A DNA stretch of 64,000 bases. Source: GCA-2748575 sp965222725. GTDB taxonomy: Bacteria; Pseudomonadota; Gammaproteobacteria; Pseudomonadales; Ketobacteraceae. A program made the position numbers and the translations under genes. Position 1 is the first letter of the stretch. Each line of letters begins with the position of its first letter. The notes beneath the pieces are model-generated. The model was not told where the DNA came from, ran no database searches, and was given only the letters and a program-made list of their open reading frames with translations. Location of the stretch: the NCBI GenBank assembly GCA_965222725.1, contig OZ244969.1:1860001-1924000 (forward strand). The letters are read 5' to 3'. Below are positions 54,063 through 61,772 of the stretch, piece by piece.

Positions 54063-54593
54063 TTAATCTGGTTGTCCGGATTTGATACGTAAGCCTGTTT
54101 TTTTCAGTATCTTTGTAGAAAAAAGAACGTCAAAACTGTTCACATGAGGCGCCAGTAATTCGGCTATTGCGTTCATTTGGTCAGTAACGTCGTCTTTTGT
54201 TTTGCCGTGCAGCATGGCAAACAGGTTGTAGGGCCACATGGGTAGATGTCGGGGCCGACGATAGCAATGACTGACGTTAGGCAGTTTTCCCAGTTTTTCC
54301 CCACAGTACACCACCATGTCGTCGGGTATATCCCAAACCGTCATGCCATTGGCTTGATACCCCAATGCATAGTGGTTTGGCACGGCGGCAATACGGCGTA
54401 TTTTGCCGCTGTTGAGCATCTGGCTCATGCGCCTCTTAACTTCGTTACCGCTGATCCCCAGTTTCTGGCCAATCGCCTCATAAGGCCGCGAAACAACCGG
54501 TAGACCTGCCTGGGTTTCCAGGATTATCCTGCGATCCGTGTCATCCAGCTCTGTCTCTGCCTGGCCCTCACACTTTGAAATGGAGTCCAACAT
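54063..54593 (-). CDS. nirH: Siroheme decarboxylase subunit NirH
   Basis: A 176-residue AsnC/Lrp-like protein. The N-terminal helix-turn-helix-like part (LDDTDRRIILETQAGLPVVSRPY) is followed by a RAM-type domain with CYRRPRHLPMWPYNLFAML and FSTKILKKTG. NirD, NirL, NirG and NirH together decarboxylate siroheme; they are not transcription factors despite the fold. It overlaps nirG by 26 bases. Confidence 0.88.
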   Translation of the reverse strand: MLDSISKCEGQAETELDDTDRRIILETQAGLPVVSRPYEAIGQKLGISGNEVKRRMSQMLNSGKIRRIAAVPNHYALGYQANGMTVWDIPDDMVVYCGEKLGKLPNVSHCYRRPRHLPMWPYNLFAMLHGKTKDDVTDQMNAIAELLAPHVNSFDVLFSTKILKKTGLRIKSGQPD

Positions 54594-55011
54594 AAAACTC
54601 TTGCTCCTTGGGCATGTTATAGGTCTTCAATCCTGTCTTTTGCTCTATAGCCTGCAATGTGGTGTCGACATCATCCGGTCTTTCGGTGGCGAGAACAAAC
54701 CACATGTTGAGTTCGTGTTCGCGACGATAGTTGTGTGCAACCTCGGGAAAACTGTTGACTTGACGGGTAACCAATTCGTATTGGTCTTCGGGTACGGGCA
54801 TGGCGACCAGAGAAAGGGCGCCGCCCATACGCTCAGCATGATACATGGGACCAAAGCGTGTCAGGATGTTTTCATCCAGAAGGGATCTGATTCGTGTCAT
54901 CAGATCCACTTCGTTAATATTCAGTCTGTGTGCCACCTCACTGAATGGTTCATCCGTGATGGGGAAGCCGTGCTGCAGTGTATTGATAATCGCTCTGTCT
55001 ACCGAATCCAT
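54568..55011 (-). CDS. nirG: Siroheme decarboxylase subunit NirG
   Basis: A 147-residue AsnC-like protein, the same length as NirG of P. aeruginosa. Conserved blocks are DRAIINTLQHGFPITDEPF, ILTRFGPMYHAERMGGA and VAHNYRREHELNMWFVLATE. The YRREHELNMWF stretch is shared with NirD. Assigned to NirG by position between the NirL-like and NirH-like genes; the four members are paralogues, so individual names rest partly on order. It overlaps nirL by 13 bases. Confidence 0.87.
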   Translation of the reverse strand: MDSVDRAIINTLQHGFPITDEPFSEVAHRLNINEVDLMTRIRSLLDENILTRFGPMYHAERMGGALSLVAMPVPEDQYELVTRQVNSFPEVAHNYRREHELNMWFVLATERPDDVDTTLQAIEQKTGLKTYNMPKEQEFYVGLHFKV

Positions 55012-55523
55012 TGAGCGGCCCTCTCTGCTTGATTGGGTGGGGCAGAGGTATACTGACCACCTCTTTGTTTGAATTGCCTGGTGCTGAACAGCACACTTTT
55101 CGGTGTGGCCTCCAAGCCATGATCGTGGACTATCTTTTCCAGTTGTTTCAGTACTCTTTGCCTGTCCTTTCCGTGAATCATGCTAAACAGATTATAGGGC
55201 CATTCCGGCAAACGTCGGGGGCGTCGGTAGCAAAGCGTTACACAGCTTTCTGCGGCAATCTGGCTTGCCACCTGGTCAACGACTGAATCAGGTATATCCC
55301 ATACCACCATGGCATTCGCGGTGTACCCAAGCTTTCGATGCTGTACGACAATGCCAAGCCGCTTTATCAGACCGGTGTTCAGCCAGCTTTGCAGTGTTGT
55401 GATTATCGCCTGTTCTGACGTACCCAAAGCGTTTGCCAATGTCAGATAAGGCCTGGGAGTCAGTGGTAAGCCTGTCTCCACAGCGGATTTTAGTGCAGTT
55501 GCTTGTTCTTGAGTCAATTGCAT
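54999..55523 (-). CDS. nirL: Siroheme decarboxylase subunit NirL
   Basis: A 174-residue AsnC-like protein with the ATG at 55523 (MQLTQEQATALKS) preferred to an ATG at 55538; both overlap nirD. It contains LCYRRPRRLPEWPYNLFSMIHGK, equivalent to the block in NirH, and LFSTRQFKQRGGQY. The NirD-like and NirG-like partners carry YEREHEFNLWF or YRREHELNMWF instead, so the cluster has two pairs, as expected for a complex made of alternating D/G-type and L/H-type subunits. Confidence 0.88.
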   Translation of the reverse strand: MQLTQEQATALKSAVETGLPLTPRPYLTLANALGTSEQAIITTLQSWLNTGLIKRLGIVVQHRKLGYTANAMVVWDIPDSVVDQVASQIAAESCVTLCYRRPRRLPEWPYNLFSMIHGKDRQRVLKQLEKIVHDHGLEATPKSVLFSTRQFKQRGGQYTSAPPNQAERAAQWIR

Positions 55524-55981
55524 GGGTCGTTTTTCCATTCAATGGGGAAGGCCAGGTCAATATGATAGCTGCGCTCCATAGGTAAATATAAAACGCCATA
55601 GCCTGTTTCCGCAGTGATAGCATCGATAACCGCTAAAACACGCTCTTCATCGGGGGCTGTTATCACAAACCAGAGATTAAACTCATGCTCGCGTTCATAG
55701 TTATGATTGACCTCAGGAAAACAGTTAACGATATCAGCGACCTGGGTCAGTTCCTCCGCCGGGACACTGATTGCAGCCAGGGTGCTGGCACCCGCACTGC
55801 AGTGATTGAATACGGGGCCGATACGACTGACAAACCCATTACTCTGAAGCTCAGACAAGCACTCGATCACCTGATCTTCAGTCGCACCAATCTGCAGAGC
55901 AATATCTGCAAAGGGTGTAGGGCTCAGAGGAAGATCTCGCTGGAACTGGTTTATTAATAGCTTACCGAGAGGATTTATCAT
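55514..55981 (-). CDS. nirD: Siroheme decarboxylase subunit NirD
   Basis: A 155-residue AsnC-like protein from ATG 55981. The long frame upstream belongs to nirF and is not used. Features are LLINQFQRDLPLSPTPFADIAL, GFVSRIGPVFNHCSAGA, and HNYEREHEFNLWFVITA. First of the four decarboxylase genes. The start lies 1 base after the nirF stop, and the end overlaps nirL. The separate four-gene form, not a nirDL fusion, is the Pseudomonas arrangement. Confidence 0.88.
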   Translation of the reverse strand: MINPLGKLLINQFQRDLPLSPTPFADIALQIGATEDQVIECLSELQSNGFVSRIGPVFNHCSAGASTLAAISVPAEELTQVADIVNCFPEVNHNYEREHEFNLWFVITAPDEERVLAVIDAITAETGYGVLYLPMERSYHIDLAFPIEWKNDPCN

Positions 55982-55982
55982 T

Positions 55983-57164
55983 TTATAACCCCAGCTTGTG
56001 CGCTCGCGAAGTGAAAAATATGCCACTTGGACTATTTGCCGGAATTGACTCCAGTATGCTGTATTCCTGAGTGTCATAAACCTGTAACTGGTTTTCATCC
56101 CTGACTGAAAGCCAGACAGCTTCACCCCGTGGATAGAATTCCATATGAAGCACGCCTTTGCCGGGCTGTAGTTCCTTGATCACCTGATTGTTGAGTGAAT
56201 CAATAATCTGAATATGATCATTATCCGGGAGGGCGAAGTTCACCCAAATGTGACGCCCGCCGGGGCGGGCCATAACAAAAACAGGCTGACCAAGAACAGG
56301 TATGCGATCAATTTCCTCCCAGGTATTCATGTCAATCACCAATACCAGATGTTGGCCTACTGCTGGCACATAGGCTTTGTTGCCAGATATTGCCCAGCCT
56401 TCAAGGTGTGGCATTTTGTAAACCGGAAGGCGTTCTTCTCCTTTGCCGTAGTTTGGTAGAATTCTCGTCACCCCTTTGTCCATTTGCCAAAGATCAAGCA
56501 ATGCCATGCCGTCTTCTCCGAATAAACCGGCGATATAGTAGCGACCATCGGGAGTTAATAAGGCGTCGTACGGTTTTTTACCTATATCTTTGAATTTTGT
56601 TACCGTCCATTGGCTCTTTTCTGGCTGGGCAACCCAGATTTCATTGCTGTCAAACAAAGAAAAAACAAACCGGTTGCCTGGTGCGTCGACGAGTCCAACG
56701 ACCTTTGAATTTTTGTTGCCTTGAATTTCAGTGGCGGGAATGTCTGCGAGCAAGGTCAGACTGTCGCTATCGAATATTTTCACACCGCCCGGGGTGTAAT
56801 TGGATACAGCAACATATTTACCGTTCTGTGAGATAGCTCCACCGATACTGTTGCCCGATTGAAGAACTCTTTTTTCGACGGATTGCGACAACAGATTGAT
56901 TTTAGTCAGGCCGCCGTCCCGGCCAAATATGTAAACGTATTTCTCGTCCTTCGAAAAAACAGCAGAAGCATGAGAAAGGTCACCCAGGCCATCGATTGTA
57001 GTGATAGCTGTTCGGTTGATAGTATCGATGATTTTTACCGATCCACTTGCTCTTTCAATAACAACTCCCAATGCGCCTGTTGCCTGATAAGATGGGTTCA
57101 GGCTGCAGCTTGAGAGGCAAATAGTTGCTCCCAGAATCAGTGCAAAGCGTTTAATCACTTCCAT
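55983..57164 (-). CDS. nirF: NirF, heme d1 biosynthesis lipoprotein
   Basis: A 393-residue protein close to the length of P. aeruginosa NirF (392). The N-terminus carries a signal peptide with lipobox LSSC, so it should be a lipid-anchored periplasmic protein. The rest is an eight-bladed d1-type propeller similar to NirS, with no cytochrome c domain. Repeats include YVYIFGRDGGLTKINLL and GKYVAVSNYTPGGVKIFD. NirF acts late in heme d1 assembly. It overlaps nirC by 14 bases. Confidence 0.93.
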   Translation of the reverse strand: MEVIKRFALILGATICLSSCSLNPSYQATGALGVVIERASGSVKIIDTINRTAITTIDGLGDLSHASAVFSKDEKYVYIFGRDGGLTKINLLSQSVEKRVLQSGNSIGGAISQNGKYVAVSNYTPGGVKIFDSDSLTLLADIPATEIQGNKNSKVVGLVDAPGNRFVFSLFDSNEIWVAQPEKSQWTVTKFKDIGKKPYDALLTPDGRYYIAGLFGEDGMALLDLWQMDKGVTRILPNYGKGEERLPVYKMPHLEGWAISGNKAYVPAVGQHLVLVIDMNTWEEIDRIPVLGQPVFVMARPGGRHIWVNFALPDNDHIQIIDSLNNQVIKELQPGKGVLHMEFYPRGEAVWLSVRDENQLQVYDTQEYSILESIPANSPSGIFFTSRAHKLGL

Positions 57165-57483
57165 TTAGTCCCTCAATCAATATCTTTGCCAGCCAGGCAG
57201 CATCCTGATCGCTTAATAGCCCCTTCCAGGCGGGCATACCCAAGCCAGGCCGTCCATTCAAGATAATCTGCTTTATCGTATTATGGTTGGTGGTGCTCAG
57301 GGCTTGCGGCAGCAGAGCAGGGCCCAGCCCCCCTTTCAAACGCATGCCATGGCACGAACCGCAGTCCTGCTTTAAAAGAAATACCAGCTCCTCTTGCCTT
57401 TCCGGCTCCGGGCTGGCGGCGGCTATACCGCACCAGAAAGCTGCAATCAGAGCGCTTATCCGGTGCGTACTTCCTGATAGCAT
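57151..57483 (-). CDS. nirC: Cytochrome c55X NirC
   Basis: A 110-residue exported monoheme cytochrome c. The signal peptide is about 23 residues (ending AAAS). The heme motif is CGSCHG (about residue 41), and the axial Met candidate is in PGLGMPAWKGLLSD. Length and gene place match NirC of P. aeruginosa (c55X, about 117 residues), which gives electrons to NirS or serves heme d1 maturation. Its ATG follows the stop of the upstream cytochrome gene with no gap. Confidence 0.85.
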   Translation of the reverse strand: MLSGSTHRISALIAAFWCGIAAASPEPERQEELVFLLKQDCGSCHGMRLKGGLGPALLPQALSTTNHNTIKQIILNGRPGLGMPAWKGLLSDQDAAWLAKILIEGLNGSD

Positions 57484-57789
57484 CTATTTCAGACTCGAAT
57501 AGTAAGCGGCAAGATCTGCCATATCCTGATCACTAAGCCCTTTCACCATTGGTGCCATCATCGGATCTTTGCGGCTGCCATCTTTAAAGGCTTTCATTTG
57601 TTTAACCAGATAACCCGCCTTTTGACCTGCAAGGTTTGGCCAAAGGTCATTGGTGCTGATTCCGTTCTGTCCGTGGCACGCAATGCAGGTACCTGCTTTT
57701 TGCTTGCCGGCAGCGGGATCACCGGCAGCATGAGCGCCGGTTGTGCCCAGTGCGGTCAGTATCAACGCGATTGCGAACTTGTGTTTCAT
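57484..57789 (-). CDS. Class I cytochrome c, likely electron donor to NirS
   Basis: A 101-residue periplasmic cytochrome c from ATG 57789, with GAGGGC before it. The signal peptide ends near AHAA; the heme motif is CIACHG (about residue 35) and the axial Met lies in DPMMAPMVKGL. The sequence is closer to c4/c553-type than to cytochrome c551 (NirM), although it lies where nirM stands in Pseudomonas. It most likely shuttles electrons from the bc1 complex to NirS. Confidence 0.88.
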   Translation of the reverse strand: MKHKFAIALILTALGTTGAHAAGDPAAGKQKAGTCIACHGQNGISTNDLWPNLAGQKAGYLVKQMKAFKDGSRKDPMMAPMVKGLSDQDMADLAAYYSSLK

Positions 57790-57817
57790 ATTAATGCCCT
57801 CGTTATGCACAGTAGTG

Positions 57818-57845
57818 GGGATGATTCGCGTCCGCGAATCATCCC
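57818..57845. repeat. Perfect 13-bp inverted repeat between nirS and the cytochrome c gene
   Basis: GGGATGATTCGCG, two bases, then CGCGAATCATCCC: an exact stem with a nearly absent loop, in the 64-base gap between nirS stop and the next start. No T-run follows. It is likely an mRNA processing/stabilising hairpin that gives nirS more product than its downstream genes; a protein-binding site is the alternative. Confidence 0.7.
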
Positions 57846-57853
57846 GATCAGAC

Positions 57854-59581
57854 TCAGTAAATATCTTTTCTGGTGTTGTAAACATTGAATTTTCCGGTAG
57901 GTGTTACCAGGCGCTTGTCTCTGATGACTTTCTTGAGCTTGCGGGTTTTGTCATCAACTACCACTATGGCTGAATTTTGCTCCTTGCCATTCCACACCGA
58001 GAACCAGACCTCATCACCACCGGCATTGTATTCCGGCTGCACAACCCGTTTTGGCCCTTCGCCAAGATCAGCCCATTTGGCTATCGGGAGTACCTCATAG
58101 CCTTTATCCAGATTGTTGATATCAAATACTGCTATAGACTGACTGATTTCTTCGCTTGGATTAAGTGGTGCGTCGACCCATAAGTTGCTGGACTTGGGAT
58201 GGGATTTTACGAACAGAGATCCGCCGCCCTGGCCTTTGAGTGTGCGTACCACTTTCCACGCGTGCTTTTTATGCTTTTCCGGATCCGTTGCAATAAAGGT
58301 AATATGATCATTACCCAGCGCACTGGTAATCCACACGGGGCCGAAGTCGGGATCTGTCAGGTTTGCGCCCCGGCCAGGGTGAGGAATCTCAGTAACATCT
58401 ATCAGTGCCTCCGTTTCACGTTCCTTTGAGTCGATAACAACGATCTTGTTGGATTTATTGGCAGCCGTCAGGAAATAGCGATGGGTAGAATCCCAGCCGC
58501 CGTCGTGGAGGAACCGTGCTGCTTCCAGGGTGGTTACCGACAACGAATTAACATTGCTGTAATTTACCAGCAGTACTTTGCCTGTCTCCTTGATGTTAAC
58601 AATAAACTCCGGATGTTTATGTGAAGCAACAATGGCTGCAACCCTGGGTTCCGGATGATACTCCTGCGTATCCACTGTCATTCCCCGTGTAGATACCACT
58701 TTCTTCGGTTCCAGAGTTGGCCCATCCATAATGACGTATTGGGGTGGCCAATAAGATCCGGCAATGGCGAGTTTGTCTTCATAGCCTTTGTATTTAGAGG
58801 TTTCCACTGACCGAGCTTCCAGGCCAACTTTAATGGTTGCGACTTTCTTGGGAGGGTTCATGTACAGATCAATCAGATCCACTTTTGCATCGCGCCCGAT
58901 AGTATAAACGTAGCGGCCCGAATGGGATGGTCGGGATATATGCACGGCGTAACCGGTTTTTATAACGGTTACAATATCCTTGCTGTCGCCGTCAATGATG
59001 GCTACTTCACCGCTATCCCTGAGCGTTACAGCAAACATGTTGTCAACGTTGTATTTATGTTGCTTTTTCTTGGGGCGATCCTTTACAGGCACGATCACAT
59101 CCCAGCTGTCACGAATGGCTTTCATACCAAATTCTGGAGGTGTGGGCGGTTCGTGCTGCAGGAACCGGGCAAGAATATCGATATCTTTTTCTGACAGGTC
59201 ACCGGATGTTCCCCAGTTTGGCATGCCTGCAGGCGTCCCGTAGCTGATCAGCACTTTGAGGTAATCAGTGCCCCGTTGCTGGGTAATATCAGGAGTCAGG
59301 GGCTTTCCTGTCGCACCTTTGCGCAATACACCATGGCAGCCGGCACAACGCTCAAAGTAAACTTGTGTTGCTCTTTCGAATTCGGCTTCCGACATATCCG
59401 GAGCGCCGGGTGTGATCACCATTTTGACATCTTTCTGCGGTGTGGGTGCGCCTATATAGCGCATCTCAGATTCACCTGTGTTGGGATGGTCGGTTTTTTC
59501 TGCTACCGCAACGGGCGTTGTGGCTATCACCGTTATCCCTAGCAGTGCTGCGCTGATTGGGTTGAATAAGCGGATGCTCAT
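57854..59581 (-). CDS. nirS: Cytochrome cd1 nitrite reductase NirS
   Basis: A 575-residue periplasmic enzyme reducing nitrite to nitric oxide. The signal peptide is about 27 residues. The cytochrome c domain has CAGCH (about residue 79). The d1 propeller carries HISRPSHSGRYVYTIGRD, with the axial histidine, and candidate catalytic histidines in ASHKHPEFIVN and FLHDGGWDSTHR. Length is close to P. aeruginosa NirS (568). AAGGAGAAAGGACA precedes the ATG. It overlaps nirI by four bases and is followed by the hairpin at 57818-57845. Confidence 0.97.
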   Translation of the reverse strand: MSIRLFNPISAALLGITVIATTPVAVAEKTDHPNTGESEMRYIGAPTPQKDVKMVITPGAPDMSEAEFERATQVYFERCAGCHGVLRKGATGKPLTPDITQQRGTDYLKVLISYGTPAGMPNWGTSGDLSEKDIDILARFLQHEPPTPPEFGMKAIRDSWDVIVPVKDRPKKKQHKYNVDNMFAVTLRDSGEVAIIDGDSKDIVTVIKTGYAVHISRPSHSGRYVYTIGRDAKVDLIDLYMNPPKKVATIKVGLEARSVETSKYKGYEDKLAIAGSYWPPQYVIMDGPTLEPKKVVSTRGMTVDTQEYHPEPRVAAIVASHKHPEFIVNIKETGKVLLVNYSNVNSLSVTTLEAARFLHDGGWDSTHRYFLTAANKSNKIVVIDSKERETEALIDVTEIPHPGRGANLTDPDFGPVWITSALGNDHITFIATDPEKHKKHAWKVVRTLKGQGGGSLFVKSHPKSSNLWVDAPLNPSEEISQSIAVFDINNLDKGYEVLPIAKWADLGEGPKRVVQPEYNAGGDEVWFSVWNGKEQNSAIVVVDDKTRKLKKVIRDKRLVTPTGKFNVYNTRKDIY

Positions 59582-61140
59582 TGTCCTTTCTCCTTGTTTG
59601 AGGGGCGTACAGTTACGGGTTGTATTTGAGTGGTGGTGGGTGTATGAAACTGTGGTGCAAGCTTGCCTTTTTTTGACTTACGCTTTTTGGCTTTCTCAAC
59701 CAGCGGGGGGCAACGTTCCTCGTCCCAGTACAGTACCTGGCAGTCAAGGCAGTAGTGGCACTCGGTATCGATGATTTCCCCGGTAGGTTTTATGGAGCTG
59801 ATCTGGCACTGTGTGGCGCAGGCCTGACATGGTCTGCCACATTCCTTTCTCCTGCGTAACCAGTCAAACACCTTGAAATGACTGCCAAAGCTGAGTGCTG
59901 CGCCAAGTGGGCAGAGGTACTTGCAATAGAATTTACTGTTGAACATGGAAATAACCAGCAACAGTACAGCAAATAATATGAAATACCACTGACGCTGAAA
60001 TTGCAGAACAAACACGGTTTTAAAGGGCTCTACTTCCGCGAGCGTCGCTGCCAGGGCAATAGATTCCAAGGAGCTGCCAATCAGAAGAATAAGAATAAAA
60101 TACTTGATTGCCCACAACCGTTCGTGAACCAGCTGTGGGAACTCAAAATGTGGCAGTTTCAGTTTGCTGGATATTTTGAAAAGAAGCTCCTGAAACGCGC
60201 CAAAGGGGCATAACCACCCGCAAAAAACACCGCGCCCCCAGAGCAGTATGCTTATTGCGATAAATCCCCATATCATAAAGATAATGGGGTCTATCATAAG
60301 GGTGCTCCAGGTAAAGCCGTTGATCAGAACGTTGAAAAAACCCAGGATATTGACAATGGAAAGCTGTGCCAGGTGATAAAAACCAATGTAGAAGACAGTG
60401 ACCAACAGAAAGCTGATTCTTAACGCGCGAAAAAAGCGTGTTTTTCGTACCAGCCAGTCCTGAAAGAATAGTATGCCTAAAAGAAGTATCAGCCAGGTTC
60501 CGGTAAACAACACATGCCAGCGTTTTACCCACCATGATTCGGGTAAAGGCACGCCCAGCAGTGTTTCGGCATGAACGGTTTTCTCTGTAACCTTTGCTGC
60601 TGGGTCAGCGTTAATTAATTGGCTGAGCGTACTGGCAGTGGACATGATTGTTTTATTAACAATCATAACGGTTATGGTGGCCCCGGAAATTCCATCTACG
60701 GACTGAAAGCCAGGCCGGTTGTTGGCATTTACGCGAACCGAGGCTTCCGCACTGATACCCTGGTACTGCTTTACAAAATCAGAAAGCTGCTGTTCGGTAA
60801 TTCCGGCCACCAGTATAGGTTCCTCATGATAGGCAATTTCCAGACCTCTAATAACGGATCTGTTATCAACGCCAACAAGGATGGATATAGGTTTTCCTGA
60901 GTAGCCCGGAATAGGGTGAAGGGTGTCAGAATAGGCCATGTAGCCTATTATCCTGTCACGGTCGTAGATGGGGTAAACGGGAGACTCTGAAGTGGCTGTG
61001 CCTACTCTTTCTGCAGTTGGAAAAATCTTCCTGGCCTGATCCAGGCTAAGCTCCTTTTGTCCAAATGCTGCAAAGCTGCCGTAGCTAAAGCCGAGGCATA
61101 GCAGAAAGAGTAAGACTGAAGACTGGAGCTTCAAACTCAT
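59578..61140 (-). CDS. nirI: NirI/NosR-type membrane iron-sulfur flavoprotein
   Basis: A 520-residue membrane protein from ATG 61140 (AAGGG upstream); a TTG codon before it is ignored. An N-terminal exported FMN-binding domain ends with VDGISGATIT (about residue 150), the flavin-threonine motif. Five or six helices follow, then CGWLCPFGAFQE and CKYLCPLGA, and a C-terminal ferredoxin-type part with CGRPCQACATQC and CHYCLDCQ. This is the NosR/NirI plan. NirI feeds electrons or supports NirS expression in Paracoccus. It is shorter than typical NosR (about 720) and is the first gene of the nir run. Confidence 0.93.
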   Translation of the reverse strand: MSLKLQSSVLLFLLCLGFSYGSFAAFGQKELSLDQARKIFPTAERVGTATSESPVYPIYDRDRIIGYMAYSDTLHPIPGYSGKPISILVGVDNRSVIRGLEIAYHEEPILVAGITEQQLSDFVKQYQGISAEASVRVNANNRPGFQSVDGISGATITVMIVNKTIMSTASTLSQLINADPAAKVTEKTVHAETLLGVPLPESWWVKRWHVLFTGTWLILLLGILFFQDWLVRKTRFFRALRISFLLVTVFYIGFYHLAQLSIVNILGFFNVLINGFTWSTLMIDPIIFMIWGFIAISILLWGRGVFCGWLCPFGAFQELLFKISSKLKLPHFEFPQLVHERLWAIKYFILILLIGSSLESIALAATLAEVEPFKTVFVLQFQRQWYFILFAVLLLVISMFNSKFYCKYLCPLGAALSFGSHFKVFDWLRRRKECGRPCQACATQCQISSIKPTGEIIDTECHYCLDCQVLYWDEERCPPLVEKAKKRKSKKGKLAPQFHTPTTTQIQPVTVRPSNKEKGQ

Positions 61141-61318
61141 CAAAGGGCCCTTATTGCACCACTAGTTCGCCAGATAACTGAGGAAAACTTTAATCTCTTT
61201 AAAATATTCTTGAGATTCAGTCATAGAGTGGCATCCTTGTTAAAACGCTTTATAACCTGAACTTGTTCCTGCTTAAAAATCATTCTGCAATTTTGCTATT
61301 ACGAAACGGTTCGTTTTT

Positions 61319-61735
61319 ATGTCAGCTCAATCGCTTGCTCGTTCGTATTTCACAATCAAAGCACTGGTGTATTTTGTGCTGGTTGCCTGGGCGTCCAATC
61401 TGCCTGCTGATGATAGCGTTATCAATGAACGCTTACCGCTCACCTCTGAGCAGCTTCAAAACCACTGGAAAGTTGACTGTAACGCACTACTCTCTCAGGT
61501 TAACGCTGCAGCTTCTAACCATACGCTTATGCGCAGCATTAAAAATGACCTGAATCAAATGCATTCGAAGCTACAGCTTTGTAGCGCCGTACATGAAAGA
61601 TTCAGGAAAGGTGACGCCCTCTGTAATCCTTTCAAAGTAGTTTTAATTTGGTATAAGTCAATGAAGCAGAATGAGGATAAAAAACTTATAGATATATCAA
61701 TCAATCAAAACGGTTATAAAACTGATTGCTATTGA
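61319..61735 (+). CDS. Small exported hypothetical protein between nir and nor genes
   Basis: A 138-residue protein with a hydrophobic N-terminus (IKALVYFVLVAWASNLPA), a likely signal peptide, then a short helical body with four cysteines after residue 50 (DCNALLS, LQLCSAV, ALCNPF, TDCY), which may make two disulfides in the periplasm. No family is recognised. No strong ribosome site. It is on the plus strand, 37 bases ahead of norQ, and could be the first gene of the nor transcript. Confidence 0.55.
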   Translation: MSAQSLARSYFTIKALVYFVLVAWASNLPADDSVINERLPLTSEQLQNHWKVDCNALLSQVNAAASNHTLMRSIKNDLNQMHSKLQLCSAVHERFRKGDALCNPFKVVLIWYKSMKQNEDKKLIDISINQNGYKTDCY

Positions 61736-61772
61736 AGCAATGATTAAGGGGTACCTAATTAGAGGTATATAG

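Noticed and set aside
61210..61226. Candidate FNR/DNR site before nirI
   Set aside because: Half-sites each have a mismatch and the spacer is five, not four, so it is below a reasonable threshold.
61263..61553. 96-codon ORF on the plus strand in another frame
   Set aside because: It overlaps the more plausible exported protein at 61319-61735, with a poorer start and no ribosome site.
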